DNA of 33,635 nt, from assembly GCA_030041455.1 (NCBI GenBank), contig JASHNV010000074.1, positions 1-33,635 on the forward strand, in the 5' to 3' direction. This document shows positions 24,386-32,261 of this stretch, piece by piece. A model generated the notes under the pieces. That model saw only the letters and a program-made list of their open reading frames with translations, ran no database searches and was not told the origin of the DNA. The stretch is from Spirochaetia bacterium. GTDB lineage: Bacteria; Spirochaetota; Spirochaetia; DAHUYW01. The position numbers were made by a program, and so were the translations under genes. Within the stretch, counting starts at the first letter, position 1; the number at the start of each line of letters is the position of its first letter.

Positions 24386-26179
24386 CTATCCTCCGAGATA
24401 GCTCTGAACCACGGCCGGATCCCTGAGGACCGCCTCTACGCTCCCGGCCGCCACCTGCGTTCCGCGGTCGAGCGCCACGACGCGGTCGGAAACCTTTCCG
24501 ACGAGCGACATGTCGTGGTCGATGAGGAGAAGCGTGACGCCGAGCGAGCGCACGCGAAGGAGCAGCTCGCCGAGGTCGTCGGTCTCCTTCGCGCTCATGC
24601 CGGCCGCGGGCTCGTCGAGGAGAATGATCAGGGGCTCGAGCGCGAGGCACCGCGCGATCTCGCAGCGGCGCTCGTCTCCGTAGGAGAGCTGGGTGGGGAG
24701 AGAGTTCGCGACGGGGAGAAGATCGAGCGCGCGGAGGATCTCGATCGCCCGCTCGCGGCGAGCGCGCTCCCGGCGCCTTTGGGCGGAGAGCCCGAGCGCG
24801 ACCGAGAGGGCGCCCGCCGTGAAGCTCACGTGCGCCCCCTGCATGACGTTCTCAAGCACGTTCAGGGTCGCGAGGAGCCTCGGCGTCTGGAACGTCCGCG
24901 CGATGCCGAGGCGCGCCCGCGCCTCCACCTTGAGGCGCGACAGGCTGCGGCCCTGAAACTCGATCTTCCCCGCGTCCGGTCGAACGAAGCCCGAGATGAG
25001 GTTGAGGAGCGTCGTCTTTCCCGCCCCGTTCGGCCCGATCACGGAGACGATCTCGGAGCTCCCCACCGAGAGCGACACCTCGCTCAGCGCCTGTACGCCG
25101 CCGAACCGCACGCTCAGGCGCTCGACGCTCAAGAGGGCGGGGTAGGCCTGCCGCTCCCTCGACGCCGCCGCTTCCGCGTCGAGGAGAACGGCGGGGCTCG
25201 AGGAGAGCGCCGCGCTTTCGTACCTGGCGTGGGCTGACGCCGGCCACAATCCCTTCGGCCGCAGGAGGATGACGGCGAGCAGCGCCACGCTGAACACGAC
25301 GCTGCTGTAGGTCTGCGCCACGCCCTGCAGGCACTCCGAGATGGCGACGAACAGGAAGCCTCCGGCGATCGCCCCCGGTACGCTTCCCATTCCTCCGATG
25401 ATGACCGCGGAGAGGACGTAGAACGACTGCGAGAACTGAAACGACGTCGGCGACACGATCGTCTGCTTTGCCGCGAAGATCACGCCGACGAGGCCCGCCC
25501 ACACCGCCCCGCCCATGTAGGCGAGCAGCTTGTAGCGCACCACCTCGACGCCGCTCGCCCTCGCCGCGAGGTCGTCCTGCCGGATGGCGAGCCAGGCGCG
25601 CCCGACGTGGGAGCCCCGGAGCCTCGACACCACGATCACCGCGACGAGGAGGACCGCGAGCAGGAGCCAGTAGAACTGGCCGGGCTCGTTGAGGGTCAGG
25701 CCGAACAGGCGCGGCACCGGCATCTGGTAGAGGCCGTTGGGCCCTCCGGTCAGCCCGTTCAGGTTGTTCGCGGTGAGGAAGATGATCTCTCCGAAGCCCA
25801 GCGTCATGATCGCGAGGTAGTCGCTTTTCAGGCGCAGGGTGGGGATGCCGATCACGACGCTCGAGACGGTCACAAGCGCCGCGGCGATCGGAATCGACTC
25901 CCACATGGTCATCCCGAGCTTCGTGCCGAGGACGCCGAAGGTGTAGCCGCCGATCGCGAAAAACGCGATGTAGCCGAGATCCAGGAGGCCGGAGTACCCT
26001 ACGACGAGGTTGAGGCCCACAGTCAGCACGGCCCAGATCATCATGTCGTCGGCGATGTCGAGCACGTAGCTGCTCGGAACGAGGAAGGGCAGGAGGACCG
26101 CGGCGAGGAGAGCCGCGCCTCCGTACCACCGCGGGTCGCGAAAGCGCCTCGCGACGGCTATCGGTCCGATCGAGCGCAT
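24386..26179 (-). CDS. livM-livG: Fused LivM permease - LivG ATPase
   Basis: The 597-residue protein starts at ATG 26179, five bases after the livH stop. Residues about 1-325 form the LivM permease: NLVVGYSGLLDLGYIAFFAI, RLKSDYLAIMTLGFGEIIFL and the coupling stretch GGMGSVPGAIAGGFLFVAIS. After a linker of about 30 residues, about 355-597 form LivG: Walker A GPNGAGKTTLLNLISG, the LivG block LGIARTFQTPRLLATLNVLE, a variant signature LSYGDERRCEIARCLALEP, Walker B IILLDEPAAGM and switch LLLIDHDMSLV. Both halves look complete, so this is a true fusion and not a sequencing error. Such fusions are known but are the minority form. Confidence 0.93.
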   Translation of the reverse strand: MRSIGPIAVARRFRDPRWYGGAALLAAVLLPFLVPSSYVLDIADDMMIWAVLTVGLNLVVGYSGLLDLGYIAFFAIGGYTFGVLGTKLGMTMWESIPIAAALVTVSSVVIGIPTLRLKSDYLAIMTLGFGEIIFLTANNLNGLTGGPNGLYQMPVPRLFGLTLNEPGQFYWLLLAVLLVAVIVVSRLRGSHVGRAWLAIRQDDLAARASGVEVVRYKLLAYMGGAVWAGLVGVIFAAKQTIVSPTSFQFSQSFYVLSAVIIGGMGSVPGAIAGGFLFVAISECLQGVAQTYSSVVFSVALLAVILLRPKGLWPASAHARYESAALSSSPAVLLDAEAAASRERQAYPALLSVERLSVRFGGVQALSEVSLSVGSSEIVSVIGPNGAGKTTLLNLISGFVRPDAGKIEFQGRSLSRLKVEARARLGIARTFQTPRLLATLNVLENVMQGAHVSFTAGALSVALGLSAQRRRERARRERAIEILRALDLLPVANSLPTQLSYGDERRCEIARCLALEPLIILLDEPAAGMSAKETDDLGELLLRVRSLGVTLLLIDHDMSLVGKVSDRVVALDRGTQVAAGSVEAVLRDPAVVQSYLGG

Positions 26180-26184
26180 CGCCT

Positions 26185-27078
26185 TCAGGCCCTGTCCGAC
26201 GCCCTCGTCCGGAGGAGTCCGGTCGGGCGAAACGCCAGGACGAGAATGAGAATGCCGAAGGCGACGACCGCCGTCCATTGGCTCGGGAGCAGGAACGTCG
26301 ACATGCTCTCGATGATACCGAGCGTGAATCCGCCGACGACCGCCCCCCAGACGCTCCCCATGCCGCCGAGCACCGCCGCGGTGAAGCCTTTCAAGCCGAC
26401 GATCTCTCCCATCGTGAAGCTCGCGACGCCGTACGTGCTGCTCACGAGCACGCCGGAAACGCCCGCGAGCGCCCCTGCAATGCCGAACACGACGAAGGTC
26501 GTGGAGGTGACGTTGACCCCGAGAACGACCGCGCTGTCGACGTTGCTTGCCGTCGCGCGAATCGCGCGGCCGAACTTCGTGAAGCGGATGAAGTTGTAGA
26601 GGAGGAAGGTGAGCGCGACGCCTCCCACGAGCATGGCGGCCTGCAGCGAGCTGTAATGGCCCCCGAGCGCCTCATGGACTCGATTGTCCACGGGCACCTT
26701 GACCACCATGGGGAGCGGGCTCACCACGACCTCGATGAGCGCCTCGATGAGAATGAGGACCGCAAGCGAGGAGACGAGCATCGAGATCGTCGGCGCCCGC
26801 CGGATCGGCCACCACGCGAACGCGGCGACCAGGACGCCGACGAGCCCGGTCAGGAGACCGCAGACGGCGACGGAGAGCGAGAAGGCGACCCAGCCGTGTC
26901 CCGGCAGCCACGAGGCGAAGAGAGGCGTGAGGTAGAGCGCGAGATAGGCTCCGAGGGTATAGAGGCTGACCTGCGCGAAGTTAATGAGGCGAATGAGGCC
27001 GTACACGATCGAGAAGCCGAGCGCGAGCAGCGTGTACGAAGCGCCGACCACGATCCCGTTGAGAAGCTCTTGCAGCAT
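26185..27078 (-). CDS. livH: Branched-chain amino acid-type ABC permease LivH
   Basis: The 297-residue inner-membrane permease starts at ATG 27078, with GGAGGAGA upstream. It begins MLQELLNGIVVGASYTLLA, followed by IVYGLIRLINFAQVSLYTLG (LivH hallmark), RFTKFGRAIRATASN and the coupling block GLKGFTAAVLGGMGSVWGA. About eight hydrophobic segments are visible. It partners the LivM half of the fusion. The stem-loop at 27104-27133 lies between it and livK. Confidence 0.95.
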   Translation of the reverse strand: MLQELLNGIVVGASYTLLALGFSIVYGLIRLINFAQVSLYTLGAYLALYLTPLFASWLPGHGWVAFSLSVAVCGLLTGLVGVLVAAFAWWPIRRAPTISMLVSSLAVLILIEALIEVVVSPLPMVVKVPVDNRVHEALGGHYSSLQAAMLVGGVALTFLLYNFIRFTKFGRAIRATASNVDSAVVLGVNVTSTTFVVFGIAGALAGVSGVLVSSTYGVASFTMGEIVGLKGFTAAVLGGMGSVWGAVVGGFTLGIIESMSTFLLPSQWTAVVAFGILILVLAFRPTGLLRTRASDRA

Positions 27079-27103
27079 AGGGCGTCTCCTCCCGTCGGAG
27101 AGG

Positions 27104-27133
27104 GTCCGGGAGGGCCCGGAGCCCTCCCCGGAC
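27104..27133 (-). terminator. Intercistronic stem-loop between livK and livH
   Basis: GTCCGGGAGGGC (27104-27115) pairs with GCCCTCCCCGGAC (27121-27133), with one bulge and a 5-base loop. There is no T-run. It probably raises livK mRNA over the permease genes. Confidence 0.7.
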
Positions 27134-27157
27134 ACAAGGTTCAATCGCGCGCCGAGG

Positions 27158-28327
27158 CTACAGGATCTCCTTGAACTCCTCGAGCGTCTTGTACGAGTTG
27201 TCCGGCATGACCTCGACCACGGTATAGTCTACCTGAGCGCGGTCGCCGTCGGCAAGGAACGAAACATCCCCCGTCGCGCCCTGGAATTTCACGTCGTGCA
27301 TCACCTTGATGAGATCGGCGGGCGCGATCGAGTTCGCAAGTTGTGCCGCGTAGCTCACCGCGATGACGGCGTCGAAGGTATTGGCGTCTATGCCGTCGGC
27401 CTTGATGCCGTACTTGCTCTGCAGATTGTCCGTCAGGTACTTCGAAAGCGGAGTGTCGGACTCCTGGGAGAGCGGCACGTTGGTGAGGTAGGTGCCGACC
27501 CCGGCCGGGCCCGCGATCCCGAGATACTTGTCGCCGTACACGGCGCTATCGGTGATGAAGATCGACTTGATGCCCATCTGCCGCGCCTGCTTCACGAGCA
27601 GGCCCGCCGGCTGATAGAAGCCCGAGAACTCGAAGAGGTCGGGTTTCAGCGAGGCTATCTTCGACAGGATCGCCGAGTAGTCGTTCGCGGTCGGATCGAC
27701 GCCCTCGTGGTCGAGCACCGTGCCGCCGTCTTTCTTGAACTCGTCGACGAACGCCTGGGCGAAGGCCTCCCCGAAGGCCTCCTGGTCGTCGATCGCGACG
27801 ACGGACTTCACCTTCAGCTTCTGGATGGCGAATTGCGCCTGGATGACCCCCTCAAGCGCGTCGTCCCCGGTCACCCGCACGAAGTTCGTTAGGTGGAGCG
27901 ATGCGAGCTGCGGCGTGCTCGGGTTATCGCCGAACAGCGGCACGTTGGCCTGCTCGAGGATGCGGATGGCGGGCACGGTAACGTCGCTATTGAAGAAGCC
28001 CACCACCGCGTTCACGTGCTGGCTCACGAAGCTCTGAGCGCCGGCGACGCCGGTGGCCGGATCGGCCTTCGTGTCCCATTTGACGATCTTGACCGGATGG
28101 CCAAGAATTCCGCCGTGCGCGTTGAGATAGTCGACCGCGAGCTGGTCGGAGTCCATCGACGCGACGCCGTAGCTCGCGTTGCTGCCGGTGAGGGGAAGGC
28201 CGATCCCGAGAACAAAGTCGTTTCCCGATCCGCTCGAGCAGCCCGCCAAACCGATTCCGGCGAGCAGGACCGCGAGAAGCGCGCCGAGCGAGAGCGCGAA
28301 GGCACGCCGATCTTTCGTATTTTTCAT
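27158..28327 (-). CDS. livK: Liv-type ABC transporter substrate-binding lipoprotein
   Basis: The 389-residue protein starts at ATG 28327 after GGAGGAAACC. Its lipoprotein signal has the lipobox LAGC with Cys30 as the lipid anchor. The mature part is a Peripla_BP_6 domain: IGLPLTGSNASYGVASMDSD, QSFVSQHVNAVVGFFNSDVT, KSVVAIDDQEAFGEAFAQAF, IASLKPDLFEFSGFYQPAGL and NTFDAVIAVSYAAQLAN. Members bind branched-chain amino acids but also amides, urea or aromatic acids; the ligand is not decided. The divergent UroD-like gene hints at a non-standard ligand. It is the first gene of livK-livH-livMG-livF. Confidence 0.9.
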   Translation of the reverse strand: MKNTKDRRAFALSLGALLAVLLAGIGLAGCSSGSGNDFVLGIGLPLTGSNASYGVASMDSDQLAVDYLNAHGGILGHPVKIVKWDTKADPATGVAGAQSFVSQHVNAVVGFFNSDVTVPAIRILEQANVPLFGDNPSTPQLASLHLTNFVRVTGDDALEGVIQAQFAIQKLKVKSVVAIDDQEAFGEAFAQAFVDEFKKDGGTVLDHEGVDPTANDYSAILSKIASLKPDLFEFSGFYQPAGLLVKQARQMGIKSIFITDSAVYGDKYLGIAGPAGVGTYLTNVPLSQESDTPLSKYLTDNLQSKYGIKADGIDANTFDAVIAVSYAAQLANSIAPADLIKVMHDVKFQGATGDVSFLADGDRAQVDYTVVEVMPDNSYKTLEEFKEIL

Positions 28328-28370
28328 GGTTTCCTCCGTTATGAAGCTCATGTGCCGGCGCCGCCGCAAA

Positions 28371-28406
28371 CCGGCAGACGCCCGGGGTCTGGGCATCGGG
28401 CGCCGG
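28371..28406 (-). repeat. Two-part stem-loop in the livK leader
   Basis: CCGGC (28371-28375) with GCCGG (28402-28406) and GCCCG (28380-28384) with CGGGC (28397-28401), with a 4-base bulge on one side. It lies about 45 bases upstream of the livK start inside the transcribed leader. Confidence 0.5.
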
Positions 28407-28494
28407 AGAATAATCGGGACTTTGCACTCTTTGTTGATCTTTGTCAATAAACACTTCAGAGGTTCTTCCCATCGAACCCCAAATAAGTGAAAAA

Positions 28495-28522
28495 GATGTA
28501 GAATATTTCGACGACATGTCAA
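28495..28522 (-). promoter_or_regulatory. Promoter of the liv operon
   Basis: On the minus strand TTGACA (28522-28517), 16 bases, TACATC (28500-28495). The stretch 28420-28545 is markedly AT-rich against its surroundings, as expected for a promoter region. Confidence 0.65.
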
Positions 28523-28529
28523 ACTTTTG

Positions 28530-28559
28530 TTGACAAATTGTCGAGACCAAGCTCATACT
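28530..28559 (+). promoter_or_regulatory. Divergent promoter towards the YheO-type regulator gene
   Basis: On the plus strand TTGACA (28530-28535), 18 bases, CATACT (28554-28559). Its -35 is the mirror copy of the liv-operon -35 (TGTCAA at 28517-28522, 7 bases away), so one regulator bound here could control both directions. Confidence 0.5.
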
Positions 28560-28760
28560 GGGATTCGATTCGAGGCCTGCACGGACACGATACGACTCTA
28601 GGCAAGCGCGAGCGGTTCGTCGTCCCGGGACGACGGTCGGAGCTTCTCGGGCCTCAGGACCGCGCCCTACCGGATCGCCAGCAGCCGGGTCATGCCGTCG
28701 GCCGTGCGGTCCGAGTCGCGAGACGGGCTTGAGCCACCAGCCTCGATGCGGGGAGACACG

Positions 28761-29498
28761 ATGGGTAGGAAGTCGAACGGACAGCCGAGACCGAGAGCGG
28801 GCGCCGCCCTCCTCAATCCGGAAAGGGCGCGCCTTGAGGAGGGCGAAGGGCAGGTCAAGCTCACCCCAGGCGACCGCGAGGTCCTCAAGGCGCTCGAACC
28901 GGTGGCCGACGCCGTCGCGGCGCTGTTCGGGGTCAATTGCGAGGTGCTCATCCACTCCCTCGAAGACCTCAGCCACTCGGTGGTGAAGATCGCAAACGGC
29001 CACGTGACGGCGCGCGGCGTCGGCGCTCCGATGACGGATCTCGGCATGAAGGCGCTCAGGCGCGCCGCGGCGTCGCAATCCGACGTCGTCGAGAGCTACT
29101 ACAGCCGCACCAACGACGGGAAGACGCTGAAATCGGTCACGGCGCTCGTGCGAAACGGACGCCGGCCGATCGGGATGTTCTGCGTGAACCTGAACCTCTC
29201 GGCCTCGCTCTTGGAGTTTCTGAGCCAGTTTTCTCCTCCGCCTCAGGGCGACATCCAGGAATCGCCGGAGCACTTCCTTCCGAGCTCGGAGGAGCTCGTC
29301 CACTCCTCCTTCGAGAAGGCGATCGCGGCGGCCAACAACCAACGCGGCCTGTCGGCCCTCGCGCGGAGCAGGCTCGTCGTCAAGGCGCTGCACGACCAGG
29401 GCGTCTTCGACATCAAAGGCGCGGTCGGCGTCGTCGCGGGGGAGCTTGGAGTCTCGCGCTACACGGTCTATAACTACATTCGCGACGCCAAGGGCTGA
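28761..29498 (+). CDS. YheO/DauR-type PAS-like helix-turn-helix regulator
   Basis: The protein has 245 residues from ATG 28761, with GGGGAGA upstream; earlier in-frame starts lack one. The YheO-like PAS domain (about 35-150) includes VLIHSLEDLSHSVVKIANGH and GVGAPMTDLGMKAL. The C-terminal HTH_22 domain (about 185-245) includes SRLVVKALHDQGVFDIKGAV and GELGVSRYTVYNYI. DauR-type proteins control amino-acid catabolism genes, for example D-arginine use. Divergence from the liv operon and a same-strand UroD-like gene suggest it controls both. The ligand is unknown. Confidence 0.9.
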   Translation: MGRKSNGQPRPRAGAALLNPERARLEEGEGQVKLTPGDREVLKALEPVADAVAALFGVNCEVLIHSLEDLSHSVVKIANGHVTARGVGAPMTDLGMKALRRAAASQSDVVESYYSRTNDGKTLKSVTALVRNGRRPIGMFCVNLNLSASLLEFLSQFSPPPQGDIQESPEHFLPSSEELVHSSFEKAIAAANNQRGLSALARSRLVVKALHDQGVFDIKGAVGVVAGELGVSRYTVYNYIRDAKG

Positions 29499-29571
29499 CG
29501 TGAGCCGGTCCGAGCGGCGGAGCGCCTTTGGCGAGAATCGAGGCCTGCCGCGACACGGAGGAGTGATACAC

Positions 29572-30522
29572 ATGGCGAACACGATGACGAAAATCGAGCG
29601 CGTTGATCGAAGCTTGGCGGGGAAGGAGGTCGACCGGCCTCCGCTCTCCTTCTGGTACCACTTCGGCGTCCAGCACGCTCCCGGGGAGCGGATCGCGCAG
29701 GTGTCGCTCGAGTTCCTGAGGCACTACGACCTCGACTGGCTGAAGCTCATGAACGACTACTTCTATCCGATGCCTCGCGGCACGCTCGGAATCGCGACCG
29801 GAGCCGATCTCAAGAAGATCGTTCCCTTCGATCCGCGCGACTCGCAGTGGGGCGAGCAGCTGAAGGCGGTCGAGATCGTCGCGCGGGAGCTGAGGGGAAA
29901 GGTCTACTTCGTCGACACGGTCTTCGAGCCCTGGCAGGTTCTCAAGCGAAACCTCGTCGGGGAACGCCTCGACGAGCTCGCCGACCGGGAGCCGCAGGCG
30001 GTGCTCGACGCGCTCGACGTGATATCCGACAACGTCGTCGCCTACTGCCGGGAGTCGCTGCGCCTCGGCGCGAGCGGGATCTACCTCTCCACGTTCGCGA
30101 GCGCGAACCAGCTTCCCCTCGATCGCTACGTGAAGCTCGCGAAGCCCTTCGTCCTGAAGGTCTTCAACGCGATCAAGGGCGACGGAATCATGAACGTCGC
30201 CCACCTCCACGGATTCGGAGTCTTCGTGGAGGACGCGCTGGATTTCCCCGTGCCGATCCTTTCCTACGAGGATCGGCACGCCTCGAATCCTTCCATCCCC
30301 GAGATGCGGAAGAGGTTCCCTGGCGCGATCATGGGCGGGCTGGACAAGGACCGCATCGCCGACGTGACTCCCGCGGAGGCGATCCGAAGCGCGGCGGAAG
30401 GGGTGCGCCTCGGGGGAACGTCGAGATTTCTCCTCGCGCCCGGCTGCAGCTACCCGACCTGGCTCGACCCGGGCACCGCCAAGGCGCTCGCCGAAGCGGT
30501 GCAGCGCGGAGCCGCCCGGTAA
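29572..30522 (+). CDS. Uroporphyrinogen decarboxylase-like (URO-D/MtaA superfamily) protein
   Basis: The protein has 316 residues from ATG 29572, with GGAG upstream; a longer frame would overlap the regulator. It follows the URO-D fold: N-terminal GKEVDRPPLSFWYHFGVQ, NAIKGDGIMNVAHLHGFGVF (about 200-218), IMGGLDKDRIADVTPAEAI and FLLAPGCSYPTWLDPGTAKA. The HemE active-site RQAGRY is absent, so it is not heme-pathway HemE. MtaA/MtbA-type corrinoid methyltransferases use H-x-C and a distant Cys for zinc; here the matching positions read His211-Leu-His213 and Cys292. A methyltransferase or methyl-compound role is possible. No corrinoid protein gene is in view. Confidence 0.8.
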   Translation: MANTMTKIERVDRSLAGKEVDRPPLSFWYHFGVQHAPGERIAQVSLEFLRHYDLDWLKLMNDYFYPMPRGTLGIATGADLKKIVPFDPRDSQWGEQLKAVEIVARELRGKVYFVDTVFEPWQVLKRNLVGERLDELADREPQAVLDALDVISDNVVAYCRESLRLGASGIYLSTFASANQLPLDRYVKLAKPFVLKVFNAIKGDGIMNVAHLHGFGVFVEDALDFPVPILSYEDRHASNPSIPEMRKRFPGAIMGGLDKDRIADVTPAEAIRSAAEGVRLGGTSRFLLAPGCSYPTWLDPGTAKALAEAVQRGAAR

Positions 30523-30790
30523 TGCGACTCGCCCCGTCCGTGCGGAATCTGGAGAGCGGCGAAGGAGTCCCCGAACGCCCGGGAAGGTGGGAGGCGACCG
30601 TCTTGGGATCGACCGGGCGGTTCCTTGGTACGGCCCTGATGCCGTCCGGAAAGGTATTCCCGAGACCAACAGGCAGCGATGGCGGGTGCAGAAGACGGCT
30701 GACCTCTTCGCCAAGCTTCCCGCGCGCGCACGGGCGGGGGAGGTCGATGATCCATGACATCCGAGGTTGCCGCACATAGTCCCGACAGAT

Positions 30791-31069
30791 CTATCGTAAT
30801 TCAATCGTGAGACGACGTCCGACGATGGCCGCCGCTCGTTGTAGGATAGACAAGGTGATGTCATTCTTTGGATCGAGCAAGCGGTCAACCTGGGTTCGGC
30901 TCGTCTTGAGCAAAGCGGCCATTTTGTTCTTGGAAATCTTTTTCTCTCGCATGGCTTCAGCGAGCTGCCACGCGATGACTTCTTTGACCGCCTCGGCCTG
31001 TGCTTCCTCAAAGATGCCCTCATCCTTGAGAAAATCGTCAATGCTGGAACCCAAATGTTTCCTGCTCAT
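30791..31069 (-). CDS. XRE-family helix-turn-helix protein, antitoxin-like
   Basis: The protein has 92 residues from ATG 31069; AAGGA lies upstream, inside the stem at 31075-31109. The N-terminal arm has GSSIDDFLKDEGIFEEAQAE, and the helix-turn-helix is KISKNKMAALLKTSRTQVDR followed by LLDPKNDITLSILQRAAAIV. This matches antitoxins of the HigA/Fis-like XRE group. No complete toxin gene is beside it, so it is an orphan or a leftover of a toxin-antitoxin pair. Base use is less GC-rich than in the liv region, a sign of transfer. Confidence 0.85.
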   Translation of the reverse strand: MSRKHLGSSIDDFLKDEGIFEEAQAEAVKEVIAWQLAEAMREKKISKNKMAALLKTSRTQVDRLLDPKNDITLSILQRAAAIVGRRLTIELR

Positions 31070-31074
31070 CGCCC

Positions 31075-31109
31075 GAGGTCCTTGGCGCGACGACACCGGC
31101 AAGGACCTC
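31075..31109 (-). promoter_or_regulatory. Stem-loop covering the XRE gene ribosome-binding site
   Basis: GAGGTCCTTG (31075-31084) pairs perfectly with CAAGGACCTC (31100-31109), with a 15-base loop. Outer TCGCCC/GGGCGA arms add pairing. On the minus strand the AAGGA ribosome-binding site lies in the stem and the ATG follows 5 bases after it. It may hide the site from ribosomes or be a DNA operator for the XRE protein. Confidence 0.6.
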
Positions 31110-31229
31110 ATCATCGCGGGCGACTACCTAGCCCAGGGTTTCCCTCATCGTTCTCCTCACCGCCCCTTACCTCATCCGTTCGTGTCTATCGAACTCAGTA
31201 TACTCCACCACAGCTCACCCCATTAGCAT

Positions 31230-32147
31230 TCACGACCTGACTCCGAGCGAGAAGTGAACGTCCGTCATGGTCTCCGCAACTTCCCACAGACGGGCACGGA
31301 TAGCTTGATCTCTTGCTAGCGGAGGCAATCCCACGTCGCGGGGCGAAGCTATCCGCTGAATGATGGCTGACGGTGCAATCAGACTCGTCTCCGCGGGATG
31401 ATCCATCGCTGCCGCGTAGAGGACATTCTCGGCAACGCGATCTATTGGATAGCCGATAACGGCACTCAGAAACCTTCCAACCGCGCCGACCGCACCCGTC
31501 GCGTACCGTTGGAGATTTGTATTTGCCGTACCGGGATCGACGGATACACTCGTGATTCCGACCTTCGCCGCCGAAGCCCGCCGCTGGAACTCGGACGCGA
31601 ACATGATGTCGGCGAGCTTGCTGCGCGAATACGCGCCCATCGGCGAATAGGGAAGCTGCGTTGCCTGAAGGTCACTCGGATCGAGGCGCGCCATTTTCAG
31701 GCGCCCCACCAGTGCGCTCACGGTCACGACCCGGGCATTGCCGACACGCAGTGCGGGCAGAAGTCTCCCTGCCAGTGCGAAGTGACCCAGGAAGTTCGTG
31801 CCCATGTGCAGCTCGAAGCCGTCGGCGGTGAGGGTGCGCGTGGGGACGGCCATTACGCCAGCTACGTTCATCATCAAATGGACAGGACGATCGCCCCAGC
31901 GAGCAGCAAATTTGGCAATCGACGCAAGCGAAGCCAGATCCATCTGTTCGAACGAGTAGTAGCCACCCACTGAACGCAACTGCGTGATTGCCTGTGCACC
32001 CTTCGCTGCATCACGGCCGAGGATGGTGACGTGCGCCCCCTTTTTTCCAAGTGCTTGGGCAACCTGAAAACCTATGCCACTCGCGCCGCCAGTCACTAGC
32101 GCATCGCGTCCATCCTGCATAGGCAGGTCACTGATCTTCCAACCCAT
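31230..32147 (-). CDS. Short-chain dehydrogenase/reductase (SDR)
   Basis: The 305-residue protein is of the retinol-dehydrogenase-like extended-classical SDR type. It has a Rossmann NAD(P) motif TGGASGIG (19-26), LGRD as cofactor-selecting strand (Arg suggests NADP), NVAG in place of NNAG, and the catalytic YSRSK. Substrate-side motifs are not diagnostic. It is divergent from the TetR gene at 32262, the classic arrangement for a repressor and its target oxidoreductase. The ATG follows CGAGGG. Codon use is less GC-biased than in the liv and thi operons. Confidence 0.92.
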   Translation of the reverse strand: MGWKISDLPMQDGRDALVTGGASGIGFQVAQALGKKGAHVTILGRDAAKGAQAITQLRSVGGYYSFEQMDLASLASIAKFAARWGDRPVHLMMNVAGVMAVPTRTLTADGFELHMGTNFLGHFALAGRLLPALRVGNARVVTVSALVGRLKMARLDPSDLQATQLPYSPMGAYSRSKLADIMFASEFQRRASAAKVGITSVSVDPGTANTNLQRYATGAVGAVGRFLSAVIGYPIDRVAENVLYAAAMDHPAETSLIAPSAIIQRIASPRDVGLPPLARDQAIRARLWEVAETMTDVHFSLGVRS

Positions 32148-32217
32148 GAGAACCCTCGTTTCGGATAACTACGGCCGTGTCGCAGTTCGGGCAAGACCAC
32201 TTGCGTCTCCCAGAGGA

Positions 32218-32260
32218 GTGCATAATAATGCACTAAGTGCAAATTTGCAAGTGGTGCAAA
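32218..32260. promoter_or_regulatory. Overlapping TGCA palindromes: TetR operator region and SDR promoter
   Basis: TGCA occurs at 32219, 32229, 32238, 32246 and 32255, about every 9 bases. The resulting palindromes are GTGCAT-AATA-ATGCAC (32218-32233, 14 of 16 positions), TGCACT-A-AGTGCA (32229-32241), TGCAAATTTGCA (32238-32249) and TTTGCA-5-TGCAAA (32244-32260). Within them is a minus-strand promoter for the SDR gene: TTGCAA (32250-32245), 17 bases, TATTAT (32227-32222). Confidence 0.75.
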
Positions 32261-32261
32261 A

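Noticed and set aside
24852-26129. 425-codon minus-strand open frame over the liv genes
   Set aside because: Shadow frame of the livM-livG fusion, Arg-rich, no motif.
27987-29582. 531-codon minus-strand frame across the livK/regulator intergenic region
   Set aside because: It is antisense to the regulator gene and overlaps livK in another frame; the recognisable motifs belong to the other frames.
30807-31226. 139-codon plus-strand frame containing WRDDTGKDLIIAGDYL
   Set aside because: Mostly antisense to the XRE gene and lacks a family match; the protein-like stretch coincides with the stem-loop and its flank.
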